Below, piece by piece: positions 9,052-19,625 of a stretch of 64,000 nt of DNA. The stretch comes from Ruegeria sp. PrR005 (GTDB lineage: Bacteria; Pseudomonadota; Alphaproteobacteria; Rhodobacterales; Rhodobacteraceae). A model generated the notes under the pieces. The model saw only the letters and a list, made by a program, of their open reading frames with translations, ran no database searches and had not been told where the DNA came from. Both the position numbers and the translations under genes were made by a program. Numbering within the stretch: position 1 is the first letter of the stretch; the number at the start of each line of letters is the position of its first letter. The stretch covers positions 62,001 through 126,000 of the forward strand of contig NZ_JAAGOX010000002.1 of NCBI RefSeq assembly GCF_010500245.1, in the 5' to 3' direction.

Positions 9052-10405
9052 TCCTCAGATCGCAATCGTCATGCTCTGCATGTTTATCGTACTGGTTCTA
9101 CTGGGCTTTCCGATCGCCTTTACGCTGCTCGCGATGGGTGTCGGTTTTGGCTACTACGCCTATTATCACAGCCCCCAGTCGATTTCCGAGATCTTCGACA
9201 ACAACATCTTTTATCTCCTGAACCAGAACACCTATTCCGTGATGGAGAACGACACGCTGGTCGCCATCCCGCTGTTCCTGTTCATGGGATACGTGGTGGA
9301 ACGCGCCAATATTGTCGACCGGCTGTTCTTTTCCCTCTATATGGCTGCACGAAACCTGCCGGGCTCGCTGGCAATTGCGGCGCTCTTGACCTGTGCTGTG
9401 TTCTCGACGGCTTCGGGCATCGTTGGCGCGGTGGTCACGCTGATGGGTCTGCTGGCCTATCCGGCGATGAACAAGGCCGGTTACAACCAAAGTTTTGCCG
9501 CCGGGGTGATTTGCGCGGGCGGGACGCTGGGCATCCTCATACCGCCGTCGATCATGCTGATCGTCTATGCAGCGATTGCCGAACTGTCGCCCTTGCGGCT
9601 CTATGCTGCGGCGGTGTTTCCAGGGCTGATGCTGGCCGGTCTCTACATCGTCTACGTGATCATCCGGGTCAGCATCAATCCGGCGCTTGCGCCCAAGCCA
9701 CAGCTGGAAGATGTGCCGCCAAAGCGGGAAATCTACATGAACCTGCTGGTGTCCTTCGTTCCGCTGACCGTTCTGATCTTTCTCGTGCTGGGCTCGATTC
9801 TGGGTGGGTTGGCGACACCGGCCGAAGCAGCCGCGATGGGCGCCCTGGGTGGCCTGGTCCTGGCGATGCTCTACCGGTCTCTGACCTGGGGTAAGGTCAA
9901 GGAAAGCGTGTTCCTTACGGCCAAGGCAACGGCGATGGTGTGCTGGCTGTTCGTGGGCTCATGGACTTTCGCGTCGGTCTTTTCCTATCTCGGTGGGCAT
10001 GACGTGATCGAGCACTGGGTGGTGGGCATGAACCTACAACCCTGGCAGTTCCTGGTATTGGCGCAGCTGATCATCTTCCTATTGGGCTGGCCGCTGGAAT
10101 GGTCGGAGATCCTGATCATTTTCGTGCCGATCTTCCTCCCGATGCTGGATACGTTCGGGGTGAACCCGTATTTCTTCGCCATGCTGGTGGCGTTGAACCT
10201 TCAGACTTCGTTCCTGACACCACCCATGGCGATGTCGGCCTATTACCTCAAGGGCGTTCTGAAGTCGCAGATCGAACTGATCCAGATCTTCAAGGGTTTG
10301 ATGCCGTATCTGGCCATCGTGATCTTGTGCATGGTGCTGATGTACCAGTTCCCGGGCATTGCGCTGTGGTTCCCGGATTACCTGTTCGGCGTGTGGGTCC
10401 CCTGA
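9044..10405 (+). CDS. TRAP transporter large permease (DctM family)
   Basis: Main transport subunit, 453 residues with about 12 hydrophobic segments. DctM features include TASGIVGAVVTLMGLLAYPAM, the AGGTLGILIPPSIMLIVYA stretch and ATPAEAAAMGALGG, the conserved glycine- and proline-rich sites of the ion-transporter superfamily. It overlaps the DctQ gene by 8 bp and is followed within 2 bp by the amidase gene, so one transcript is expected. Confidence 0.92.
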   Translation: MSDPQIAIVMLCMFIVLVLLGFPIAFTLLAMGVGFGYYAYYHSPQSISEIFDNNIFYLLNQNTYSVMENDTLVAIPLFLFMGYVVERANIVDRLFFSLYMAARNLPGSLAIAALLTCAVFSTASGIVGAVVTLMGLLAYPAMNKAGYNQSFAAGVICAGGTLGILIPPSIMLIVYAAIAELSPLRLYAAAVFPGLMLAGLYIVYVIIRVSINPALAPKPQLEDVPPKREIYMNLLVSFVPLTVLIFLVLGSILGGLATPAEAAAMGALGGLVLAMLYRSLTWGKVKESVFLTAKATAMVCWLFVGSWTFASVFSYLGGHDVIEHWVVGMNLQPWQFLVLAQLIIFLLGWPLEWSEILIIFVPIFLPMLDTFGVNPYFFAMLVALNLQTSFLTPPMAMSAYYLKGVLKSQIELIQIFKGLMPYLAIVILCMVLMYQFPGIALWFPDYLFGVWVP

Positions 10406-10406
10406 T

Positions 10407-11762
10407 ATGCGGATGGATCCGACTTTGATGTCAGCAACGCAGGCGGCAGAGGCTATCAGGGCCGGCCGCCTGAGTTCGGAGAACCTCGTGCAAGCTTGTC
10501 TGGCGCGGGTAGCCGAGACTGAACCTGTGGTGCAGGCATGGGCGCATCTGGATGGGGACCATGCGCTGGCCCAGGCGCGGGAACTTGACCGGATCAGGCG
10601 GGCAGGGCGGGCGACAGGTGCCTTGCACGGGGTGCCAGTGGCGCTCAAGGATATCGTGGATACCGCCGACATGCCCACCCAGCGGGGCAGCGTGATCTTC
10701 TCTGGGCGCCAGTCCGGACGCGACGCGCGTCTGGTCGAGCGTCTGCGCGAGGCTGGCGCGGTGATCATGGGCAAGACACGGACCACCGAACTGGCCTATT
10801 TGCACCCGACTGTGACGACCAATCCGCATGATCCGTCACGGACACCGGGCGGGTCCTCAAGCGGATCCGCCGCGGCGGTGGCAGCGCGTCACGTGCCGCT
10901 TGCGATTGGCACACAGACAGGCGGATCGGTCGTCCGTCCGGCCTCGTTCTGCGGTGCATTCGGCTTCAAGCCGAGCCGCGGGATCATTCCGCGCACGGGC
11001 GTCTTCCGCACCTCGATCACACTGGATCAGATCGGCGGCTTTGCCAACACGCTCGAAGACATGGCGCTGCTGGTCGACGCGATTGGGTGCTATGATCAGG
11101 ACGATCCCGCCAGTTTTGCGCGGCCGCGTCCCAGACATCTGGCAGGTGCCAGGGCCGAGGTCCCGGTGGAGCCTGATTTCGCCTGGTTCGACATGCCCTA
11201 TCACGACCGGTTGGATGCGGATGCCCGCGCGGGTCTGGAGTCGGTACTGGACGCTTTGGGCGACCGGGTCGAGCGGTTTCCGGCCGCGCCGCAGCTTGTC
11301 GGACTGACCGATGTTCACAAGGTGATATACGATTACGAGATCGCCGAGAACATGCAGGACATCGCGCGCGATCACGGGGGTACGCTGAGCCAAGAAATGC
11401 GCGCAGCCCTGGAACGAGGTACCGCGATCAGCCGGGCACAATACTGCGAAGCAATAGAGATCAAGGCGTCCGCAGAAGCGTTTTTTGTGGATCACTTCAA
11501 CGATTTCGATGCCATCCTGGCGCCGTCGGCATCGGGTCAGGCCCTGCCGCTGTCAGCGGGAAACACTGGCGACGCGGTCTATTGCACCATCTGGACACTG
11601 GCCGGTCTGCCATGCCTCACCCTGCCGGTGTTGGTTGGTGCGGACGAATTGCCGATTGGGGTGCAACTGATCGGGGCACGGGAACAGGACGACCGCCTGA
11701 TGAGAACGGCGGCATGGATGCAAGCTGCGCTGACGGGTTCAGCCGCGCGAGAGGAGGTTTGA
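10407..11762 (+). CDS. amidase signature enzyme
   Basis: Hydrolase of the amidase-signature family (amide to acid plus ammonia), 451 residues. The Ser-cisSer-Lys triad is visible: Lys81 in VALKDIVDT, the glycine/serine loop GGSSSGSAAAVAA, and the nucleophile region TQTGGSVVRPASFCG. The C-terminal part has the usual LAGLPCLTLPV and LPIGVQLIG. Three in-frame ATGs (10407, 10413, 10428) make the exact start uncertain. It is 2 bp behind the TRAP large permease, so the enzyme probably acts on the imported compound. GatA is unlikely because gatB and gatC are absent and the protein lies in a transport operon. Confidence 0.88.
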   Translation: MRMDPTLMSATQAAEAIRAGRLSSENLVQACLARVAETEPVVQAWAHLDGDHALAQARELDRIRRAGRATGALHGVPVALKDIVDTADMPTQRGSVIFSGRQSGRDARLVERLREAGAVIMGKTRTTELAYLHPTVTTNPHDPSRTPGGSSSGSAAAVAARHVPLAIGTQTGGSVVRPASFCGAFGFKPSRGIIPRTGVFRTSITLDQIGGFANTLEDMALLVDAIGCYDQDDPASFARPRPRHLAGARAEVPVEPDFAWFDMPYHDRLDADARAGLESVLDALGDRVERFPAAPQLVGLTDVHKVIYDYEIAENMQDIARDHGGTLSQEMRAALERGTAISRAQYCEAIEIKASAEAFFVDHFNDFDAILAPSASGQALPLSAGNTGDAVYCTIWTLAGLPCLTLPVLVGADELPIGVQLIGAREQDDRLMRTAAWMQAALTGSAAREEV

Positions 11763-11763
11763 A

Positions 11764-11958
11764 ATGTCGAAACTGGTCAATTTCATCACGGCCACCATCG
11801 GGCTGGGCCTGATGATCACCTTCGTGGTCGGGCTGTCGTACAGCATCTCGACCGGGTTTGCCGGGTTCTGGGGCGGTTTGCCCTTCGCCTTCATCGCAGG
11901 ATTCGTGATCCTGTTGGCGCTTTACAACTACTGGGAAGAAGTGTTCGGCAAGAAATAG
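11764..11958 (+). CDS. small two-span membrane protein, unknown function
   Basis: A 64-residue protein with two hydrophobic segments (about residues 8-28 and 34-55) and a charged C-terminus (NYWEEVFGKK). The ATG is 1 bp after the amidase stop with AGAGGAGG just upstream, so it is translated as part of the TRAP/amidase operon. I do not recognise the family. Position suggests an accessory to the transporter, but nothing in the sequence proves it. Confidence 0.7.
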   Translation: MSKLVNFITATIGLGLMITFVVGLSYSISTGFAGFWGGLPFAFIAGFVILLALYNYWEEVFGKK

Positions 11959-11962
11959 GTCG

Positions 11963-12979
11963 TTACCTGAGCCAGAGCCCCTTGGATTTTATCCGGTTGC
12001 GAATGGCCTGTTCCTTGTGAGGCAGATCCGCGCGGTCGAACATCGCGCGGATTTTCTCGCCTTTGCCCTGATAGACAATCTTTTTCAGCGGTTCGTAATT
12101 CTTCAGCACCTTCTTGATCCGGTTTGGCGCACAGACCTCTTCCAGCACGTTTACCACGTGATCGGCCTCGCGCGCATAAAGCAGGGGGAAAAGGCGGTAA
12201 TGGCAGGTGACCGAACCGTCGAGCAGGCCGTCAGGCAGGGTGTTGCGGCCGCCGCCGAAGGAATGGATCACCAGAGGCAGCGCCACCTGATCGAGCCACG
12301 GATCCAGGCTTTGACACGCCAGTTCCCGCAAAGGCGTATCGCGGATCGAGCGGGCATAGGTCAGGAACCGGTGCCCGAATTTGTGCGGGCATTCGTAAAA
12401 GAAGAAGCCCGCGTTGAAGTAGAGATAGCGTTTCCAATACTCATCGGGCTGATCGAAATCCAGCGAGCTTTCGAAATCCAGCCCGAACCGGGCATAGAGC
12501 GCCCGCCAGATATCGCTGTAGCCCGGACCATAGAGCGTGGGCTGCGGCCAGGTGCCTTCGCGCTTGAGCGAGGCGGTGGGGCGGCTGAAATCGAAGGGCA
12601 CCGACATCAGGTCGCCGGTGACCAGCGTGTCCGTGTCGAAAAAGACAAAAGGTTCGCCCTCGGGCAGGGCCAGCAGCGCCTCGATCTTGTTGCCATGCGG
12701 ATAGGTCTGGCCGAACACCTTGTTCTCAAAAGGCAAAAGCTCGGCCCCCAGCATGTCGAACGTGGCGCGCACCTCGTCGCTCTGGATACTCGGGTCATCG
12801 TACCATTTCGGGCCGGGCTGCGGGTGGGCGATGAACAGGCGGCCATCGAAATCGGGGGTCGAATGGCGCAGCGAGGCGGCGAAGAGTACCGCCTCGTATT
12901 GCAGGCGGTTGTTCTGGCCCACCACCACGATGTTAAAGGGCCTGCGCCCCGTCGTTTTCGCGACCTGTCGTTTTGCCAT
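11963..12979 (-). CDS. glycosyltransferase-like protein
   Basis: A 338-residue soluble protein with an N-terminal Rossmann-like strand (FNIVVVGQNNRLQYEAVLFA) and a DxD motif in FVFFDTDTLVTGDL (about residues 113-126), as in GT-A-fold glycosyltransferases such as GT8. YFNAGFFFY and WLDQVALPLV fit an acceptor/donor site of that fold. The start at 12979 (MAKRQVAKTTGRRP) is chosen because a purine-rich stretch precedes it; the frame is open further upstream to 13159 without good signals. It is convergent with the small membrane gene, leaving only 4 bp between stop codons. The substrate is unknown. Confidence 0.65.
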   Translation of the reverse strand: MAKRQVAKTTGRRPFNIVVVGQNNRLQYEAVLFAASLRHSTPDFDGRLFIAHPQPGPKWYDDPSIQSDEVRATFDMLGAELLPFENKVFGQTYPHGNKIEALLALPEGEPFVFFDTDTLVTGDLMSVPFDFSRPTASLKREGTWPQPTLYGPGYSDIWRALYARFGLDFESSLDFDQPDEYWKRYLYFNAGFFFYECPHKFGHRFLTYARSIRDTPLRELACQSLDPWLDQVALPLVIHSFGGGRNTLPDGLLDGSVTCHYRLFPLLYAREADHVVNVLEEVCAPNRIKKVLKNYEPLKKIVYQGKGEKIRAMFDRADLPHKEQAIRNRIKSKGLWLR

Positions 12980-13097
12980 CTCTGCCCGCCGCCGGATTTG
13001 CTGATGCGGCGCCCCTGTTTTGACGTAGTATAGGGGCAGGGGCCGGGCGCCAAAAGCCCGGATTTCCCGCCAACTGATTTTGAAAGGCCCGTTCCAG

Positions 13098-13658
13098 ATG
13101 CTCGATATTCTGTTGTTCCTCATCGCCGGCGCGGCGCAGTCGTCCCAGGGCGAGAACAAGACGCCCGCGCCAACCGAAAGCGCCGCGGCCGAGGCGCCTG
13201 CCGCGCCCGCGTTCCTGACTCAGGCGCCCTCGGCCGAGGCGCCCGCCGCGCCAGTCTTTCTATCGCCCGCGCCGCAACTCGTGGCCGAACCGCAGGTGCC
13301 CAGCGGCAAGTTCACCACTGCGACCGAGGTGAAGCCGATCCTGAATGCTACGCGTGGCAACTGGGTGGCGCTGCGCGATTATGACGGTCAGGACCTGCTC
13401 TATGTCACGCATCTGTGGTCCTGGCGCTGTGGGCTGGCCCAGATGACTGTCGCGATCAACGGGGCCGCGCCAGAGGTCTGGCCCTTGCCACCTTGCCATG
13501 CCGAGACCGCCGCGCCAAATGCGATCATCGAAAGCGACGGGTTGCCTTTCCGCAGCTTCCCTTCGGGCTCTGTCGCGCAGATCGAGGTCGAGCTGATCTA
13601 TGACGATCTGAGCGCCGACATTGCCAGTTTCGCGCGTGCGCAGGTGCTGATGCCCTGA
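13098..13658 (+). CDS. secreted or lipoprotein-like hypothetical protein with Pro/Ala-rich linker
   Basis: A 186-residue protein with a short hydrophobic N-terminus (MLDILLFLIAGAAQS) and then a low-complexity Ala/Pro/Glu linker (about residues 20-65). The linker contains a repeated segment (PAAPAFLTQAPSAEAPAAPVF is an imperfect tandem). A folded C-terminal domain of about 120 residues follows, with two cysteines flanking MTVAING and PEVWPLPPCHAE that may form a disulfide. The start at 13098 was preferred over an upstream TTG at 13080. It diverges from the glycosyltransferase-like gene. Family not recognised; probably periplasmic. Confidence 0.6.
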   Translation: MLDILLFLIAGAAQSSQGENKTPAPTESAAAEAPAAPAFLTQAPSAEAPAAPVFLSPAPQLVAEPQVPSGKFTTATEVKPILNATRGNWVALRDYDGQDLLYVTHLWSWRCGLAQMTVAINGAAPEVWPLPPCHAETAAPNAIIESDGLPFRSFPSGSVAQIEVELIYDDLSADIASFARAQVLMP

Positions 13659-13683
13659 CGCGTCTGGCGCCTTCTCGAGGCGG

Positions 13684-14943
13684 TCAGATCAATGCGATGC
13701 TGAGGATCGGGAAGTAACTCAGCAAGATCAGCACCGCCGTGACCGCCAGCAGAAAGGGCCAGAGTGCGGCGAAGATGGTGAAAGGCCGCACGCCCGACAT
13801 GGCGGATGCGATATAGAGACCGACGCCCACCGGCGGCGTCAGCAGCCCGAGAACAAGGTTCAGGCTGATCACCACGCCGAACTGATAGGGGCTGATGCCA
13901 TAGCTGTTCATCGCGATGGGCAGCAGGATCGGTGTGATCAGGATCAGCGCCGCGATCCCGTCTATCAGCATGCCGACGAACAGCAGGCACAGGTTGACGA
14001 TCAGCAGGAAGGTGAACGGGTCCGAAGTCACGGTGGTCAGGAACGCCGCCAGCTTCTGCGGCAGCTCTTCGTAGATCACCACCCAGCCAAACACATTCGC
14101 TGCCGCGATCATGAAGATCACCAGCGAGGAATTGGTGGCGGTGCGGACGAACATGGCGCCCAGATCGCGGATATGGATCTCGCGATAGATCAGCCAGCCG
14201 ACGGCAAAGGCGATGAGCGAGGCCACCGCAGCGCTTTCTGTGGGCGTGGCGATGCCAAAGAGGATACCGCCGACGATGGCCAGCGGGATCAGAAAGGCGG
14301 GCAGGGCATCGCGCAGGGCGCGCAGCGCCTGCGGCATGGTCATCCAGTCGCCCTTGGGAAACTCCTGCCACAATCCGATCAGGGCCACGACGACAAAGAA
14401 CGATCCAGCCATGATCAGGCCGGGGATGATCCCGGCGATGAACAGATCACCAATCGGCAATTGCGCCAGAACGCCATAGATCACAAACAGCATCGACGGC
14501 GGAATGACCGGAGCCAGCAACCCGCCAGCAGCGGTGGTGGCGGCGGCGAAACCGGGGTCATAGCCCTCTTCCTTCATTGCGGGCACCATGGCCCGGCTCA
14601 TCACCGCGATCTGGCTGGCCGCCGATCCGATGATCGCGGCCATGAACATATTGGCCAGCAGGTTGATATAGGCCATCCCGCCCCGAAACCCGCCGACAAA
14701 AACGCGTGCGGCACGCACCAGCCGCTGGGTCATGCCGCCTTCGTTCATCAGTTCTCCGGTCAGGATGAACAGCGGAATGGCAAGCAGCCCGTAATTTTCG
14801 ACGCCTGCGAACATCTGCTGGGCGAAACTGTCATAAAGCACCAGATTGCCGCTGTCATAGATGTACCACAGTGCAGTCAGCGCCAGTACCAGTGCGATGG
14901 GGACCGAACCGAACAGGAGCAGGGCGAAAAGAACGGGGGTCAT
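13684..14943 (-). CDS. TRAP transporter large permease (DctM family), second system
   Basis: 419-residue transport subunit with about 12 membrane segments and the DctM hallmarks LTGELMNEGGMTQRLVRAARVFVG, AAGGLLAPVIPPSMLFVIYG and IATPTESAAVASL. The start at 14943 (MTPVLFALLLFGSVPI) overlaps the small-permease stop by ATGA. The longer open frame reaching 15357 lies within the DctQ gene and is not used. It is the last gene of a minus-strand operon that begins with 3-hydroxyanthranilate dioxygenase. Confidence 0.92.
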   Translation of the reverse strand: MTPVLFALLLFGSVPIALVLALTALWYIYDSGNLVLYDSFAQQMFAGVENYGLLAIPLFILTGELMNEGGMTQRLVRAARVFVGGFRGGMAYINLLANMFMAAIIGSAASQIAVMSRAMVPAMKEEGYDPGFAAATTAAGGLLAPVIPPSMLFVIYGVLAQLPIGDLFIAGIIPGLIMAGSFFVVVALIGLWQEFPKGDWMTMPQALRALRDALPAFLIPLAIVGGILFGIATPTESAAVASLIAFAVGWLIYREIHIRDLGAMFVRTATNSSLVIFMIAAANVFGWVVIYEELPQKLAAFLTTVTSDPFTFLLIVNLCLLFVGMLIDGIAALILITPILLPIAMNSYGISPYQFGVVISLNLVLGLLTPPVGVGLYIASAMSGVRPFTIFAALWPFLLAVTAVLILLSYFPILSIALI

Positions 14944-15482
14944 CTCTGGTTCTCCGGCTGGGTGTCCGGGTCGGGGTGGAACAGGTTCGCAAAGGAATGC
15001 AGCAGCAATCCAAAGGTGAAGAGCGGGATCACCAGCCAGACCCAGACCTTCTTCAGGCCGATTGTATTGGTGGGTTCGGCATAGATGAAGTTGAAGGTCT
15101 GCCCCTGGAACAGTTTTGCATCCCATCCTGCCCGCATGAGTTCGAGCGGCATGAACCATCGCAGGCAGATCCAGACCATCAGGCAGGCAAAGAGGAACAA
15201 CACCATGTCGACGGCACGCCCAAGCAGCCGTCGTAGCGGGGCTGTCAGAACCTCGTTCACAATCGTGACGGAAATGGCACTGCGAAAATGCACGGCGGCA
15301 GAGGCTGCCAGAAAGGTCATCCAGACCATGGCATAGATCGCCGCCTCGTCGACCCAATAGATCGCGTTACCGGCGGCCCGGGTCGTTACGTTCAGCAGGA
15401 TCAGCCCGGTCACGGACGCGGCCAGCATCGCGGCGCAAAAGATCTCGACCCTGGCCCAGAAACGGGATGCTCGATACAGCAT
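14940..15482 (-). CDS. TRAP transporter small permease (DctQ family), second system
   Basis: 180-residue four-span protein. YWVDEAAIYAMVWMTFLAASAAVHFRSAISV is the typical second-span region with a W-DE motif followed by the basic stretch. It overlaps the large permease by 4 bp. A 67-bp gap containing a strong hairpin separates it from the receptor gene upstream in transcription. Confidence 0.9.
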   Translation of the reverse strand: MLYRASRFWARVEIFCAAMLAASVTGLILLNVTTRAAGNAIYWVDEAAIYAMVWMTFLAASAAVHFRSAISVTIVNEVLTAPLRRLLGRAVDMVLFLFACLMVWICLRWFMPLELMRAGWDAKLFQGQTFNFIYAEPTNTIGLKKVWVWLVIPLFTFGLLLHSFANLFHPDPDTQPENQR

Positions 15483-15505
15483 GTGCCTGCCTGTTTGTTT
15501 GCGCG

Positions 15506-15534
15506 AAACGGGCCAGTCAGGGACCGGCCCGTTT
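15506..15534 (-). terminator. intra-operon hairpin between TRAP receptor and membrane subunits
   Basis: AAACGGGCC pairs perfectly with GGCCCGTTT around an 11-nt loop. In the minus-strand transcript the stem ends in UUU. This suits a partial terminator or 3'-end-protecting stem that lets the receptor be made in excess over the permeases. No long U-run follows, so it is probably leaky. Confidence 0.6.
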
Positions 15535-15549
15535 GCTGTGTCGCTTGGG

Positions 15550-17436
<1,887 letters not shown>

Positions 17437-18069
17437 ATGCGGATCAACGCGGATTTCAGTCAGCGCTCGGCGGTACATTTCGATCTGACGGAATGGGTGC
17501 CATCACCCGCGCCGGGGGTCGAGCGCAAGATGCTGGACCGGATCGGGGCCGAGGTGGCGCGGGCCACCACCATTGTGCGTTTTGCGCCGGGCAGCGCCTT
17601 TGCCGCCCATACCCATGACGGGGGAGAGGAGTATCTAGTGCTGGACGGTGTGTTCCAGGACGAATTGGGCGATTTTCCGGTTGGCTCTTATGTGCGTAAC
17701 CCGCCGACCTCGTCCCATACACCTGCAACCGAGCCGGGGGCGACCATTCTGGTCAAGCTGCATCAGTTCGATCCTGCGGACCGGACCGAGGTCCGGCGTT
17801 CTATCATCGGCAAAAGCGACGAGACGCTTTTTGCCGATGCGCATGAAGAGGTGCGGTTGGAAAGCTGGGTGGCAGGCGCGCGGGTGATGCGCGATCTTCC
17901 CGGTGGCATCGAGGTCTTCGTGCTGGAGGGCGGGTTTCAGGAAGGTGGCGAGACGTTCTCCCGCTGGGACTGGCTGCGCCTGCCGCCCGGCGCGCGGCTT
18001 GATCTGACCGTGGGCGAGGAGGGAGCGCGTGTCTGGGTGAAATCCGGCCACCTCGCCGGAATGGTCTGA
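17437..18069 (+). CDS. double-cupin protein of the ChrR type
   Basis: 210-residue protein with two cupin halves. The first has FAPGSAFAAHTHDGGEEYLVLDGVFQDELGDFPVGSYVRNPP, carrying the two-His and Glu metal site (HTH, E). The second (about residues 130-205) has VFVLEGGFQEGGETFSRWDWLRLPPG without the full His set. This matches the cupin domain of ChrR-like anti-sigma factors, but the zinc-binding anti-sigma N-terminus is missing, so a metal-dependent enzyme or sensor is more likely. The start at 17437 follows GCAGGAGA; the frame is open from 17260 but that part lies in the palindrome-rich promoter region. A terminator follows. Confidence 0.7.
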   Translation: MRINADFSQRSAVHFDLTEWVPSPAPGVERKMLDRIGAEVARATTIVRFAPGSAFAAHTHDGGEEYLVLDGVFQDELGDFPVGSYVRNPPTSSHTPATEPGATILVKLHQFDPADRTEVRRSIIGKSDETLFADAHEEVRLESWVAGARVMRDLPGGIEVFVLEGGFQEGGETFSRWDWLRLPPGARLDLTVGEEGARVWVKSGHLAGMV

Positions 18070-18127
18070 CATCCTTGCGGCAGGCGGCAACAATTTTCGC
18101 TGAAAATTCTTGCACTCAGCCTTGCGG

Positions 18128-18153
18128 ACCCGGGCGATTTCGCCCGGGTTTTT
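18128..18153 (+). terminator. Rho-independent terminator of the cupin gene
   Basis: ACCCGGGCG and CGCCCGGGT form a perfect 9-bp stem with an ATTT loop, followed by a short T-run. It lies 58 bp behind the cupin stop codon and ahead of the preT promoter. Confidence 0.85.
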
Positions 18154-18171
18154 CATTTTTGACCGAAAGAT

Positions 18172-18195
18172 AAATTTTACCAGTTGATAAAATTT
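18172..18195. promoter_or_regulatory. candidate RutR-type operator upstream of preT
   Basis: TTTACCAGTTGATAAA at 18176-18191 matches 13 of 16 positions of the perfect TTGACCA-NN-TGGTCAA palindrome found at 23001-23016. It is nested in an outer perfect repeat AAATTTTA/TAAAATTT (18172-18179 and 18188-18195). It lies about 55 bp before the preT start, where a repressor or activator of the pyrimidine genes would bind. Assignment rests on similarity only. Confidence 0.55.
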
Positions 18196-18248
18196 ATGGA
18201 TGTGGCAAGCTCATCCCAATAACAAACATATCTTCAGGGAGAAGAGCG

Positions 18249-19583
18249 ATGGCACAGGGCCAGATGGCTCCCGGCATTGTCGCCGGGCGGCTTTCCAGCG
18301 ACGAACTTGCCGCGAATTTCGACGATCTGCATCCGGCCTATGCGCCGCATGAGGCGGCGGTGGCAGCGGATCGCTGCTATTTCTGTTATGATGCGCCGTG
18401 CCAGACGGCCTGTCCGACCGAGATCGACATTCCACTGTTCATCCGTCAGATCCAGACCGGCCATCCCGAGGCCGCGGCGCGCACCATTCTGGAGCAGAAC
18501 ATCCTGGGCGGCATGTGCGCCCGCGTTTGTCCCACTGAAACGCTCTGCGAAGAGGCCTGCGTGCGAGAGGCGGCCGAGGGCAAGCCGGTCGAGATCGGGC
18601 GGCTGCAACGCTATGCCACTGACACGCTGATGGCGCGCGGCGTGCATCCCTTTACCCGTGCGGCGCCCAGTGGCAAGCGCGTGGCGGTTGTTGGCGCGGG
18701 GCCTGCAGGTCTTGCCTGCGCGCATCGTCTGGCGATGCTGGGTCATGACGTGGTCATCCACGAGGCGCGGCCCAAGGCTGGCGGGCTGAACGAATTTGGC
18801 ATTGCCGCCTACAAGGCGACCGGCGGATTTGCCGGGGCCGAGGTGGACTGGCTGCTCAAGATTGGCGGCATCACTGTAGAGCAGGGCTCGGCGCTGGGGC
18901 AGGGTCTTACGCTCGATGCGCTGCGCGCTGACTATGATGCGGTGTTCCTGTCCATCGGTTTAGCCGGAGTGAACGCCCTGCGTGCGGCGGGCGAGGATAA
19001 GGAAGGCGTGCGCGACGCGGTTGATTTCATCGCCGAACTGCGCCAGGCGGGCGATCTGTCGGCACTGCCGGTGGGACGCAACGTGGTGGTGATCGGCGGC
19101 GGCATGACCGCGATCGACGCCGCTGTGCAATCAAAACTGCTGGGCGCCGAGAACGTGACCGTTGCCTATCGCCGCTCGCGTGCCGAAATGGGGGCGAGCC
19201 GCTTCGAACAGGACCTGGCCGCCTCCAAGGGCGTCAGGCTGATGTTCAACGTGATGCCGGTGGCGGTGCATGGTAACAGGTCTGCGGTCGAGATCGAGCT
19301 GGAATACACCACCAGCGCGGGCGGCTCGGTGACCGGCACCGGAGAGACCGTGCGCCTGGCCGCCGATCAGGTGTTCAAGGCCATCGGCCAGACGCTGAAA
19401 GGCGCACCCGAGGGGCTGGAACTGGACGGGCGCAAGATCAGGGTCGACGGATCGGGTCGCACCTCGGTTCCCGGGGTCTGGGCCGGGGGCGACTGTGCCA
19501 GCGGCGGCGAGGACTTGACCGTGACCGCCGTGGCCGAAGGCCGAGACGCGGCCATGGACATCCACACCCAGCTGAGCGCGTGA
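18249..19583 (+). CDS. preT: NAD-dependent dihydropyrimidine dehydrogenase subunit PreT
   Basis: Flavin/Fe-S subunit of dihydropyrimidine dehydrogenase, 444 residues. It passes electrons between NAD(P)H and the PreA subunit for reduction of uracil and thymine. The N-terminal domain carries cysteines for two [4Fe-4S] clusters (CYFCYDAPCQTACPTEIDIP, and GMCARVCPTETLCEEACV). The FAD Rossmann motif VAVVGAGPAGLACAHRLAML follows at about residue 142, then the NAD(P) motif VVVIGGGMTAIDAAVQ. The last part (VPGVWAGGDCASGGEDLTV) closes the FAD site. GGGAGAAG precedes the ATG. It is followed 42 bp later by preA. Confidence 0.92.
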   Translation: MAQGQMAPGIVAGRLSSDELAANFDDLHPAYAPHEAAVAADRCYFCYDAPCQTACPTEIDIPLFIRQIQTGHPEAAARTILEQNILGGMCARVCPTETLCEEACVREAAEGKPVEIGRLQRYATDTLMARGVHPFTRAAPSGKRVAVVGAGPAGLACAHRLAMLGHDVVIHEARPKAGGLNEFGIAAYKATGGFAGAEVDWLLKIGGITVEQGSALGQGLTLDALRADYDAVFLSIGLAGVNALRAAGEDKEGVRDAVDFIAELRQAGDLSALPVGRNVVVIGGGMTAIDAAVQSKLLGAENVTVAYRRSRAEMGASRFEQDLAASKGVRLMFNVMPVAVHGNRSAVEIELEYTTSAGGSVTGTGETVRLAADQVFKAIGQTLKGAPEGLELDGRKIRVDGSGRTSVPGVWAGGDCASGGEDLTVTAVAEGRDAAMDIHTQLSA

Positions 19584-19625
19584 CACCGAACAACGATGCG
19601 AAAGCACATCAGGGAGGCCGTATAA

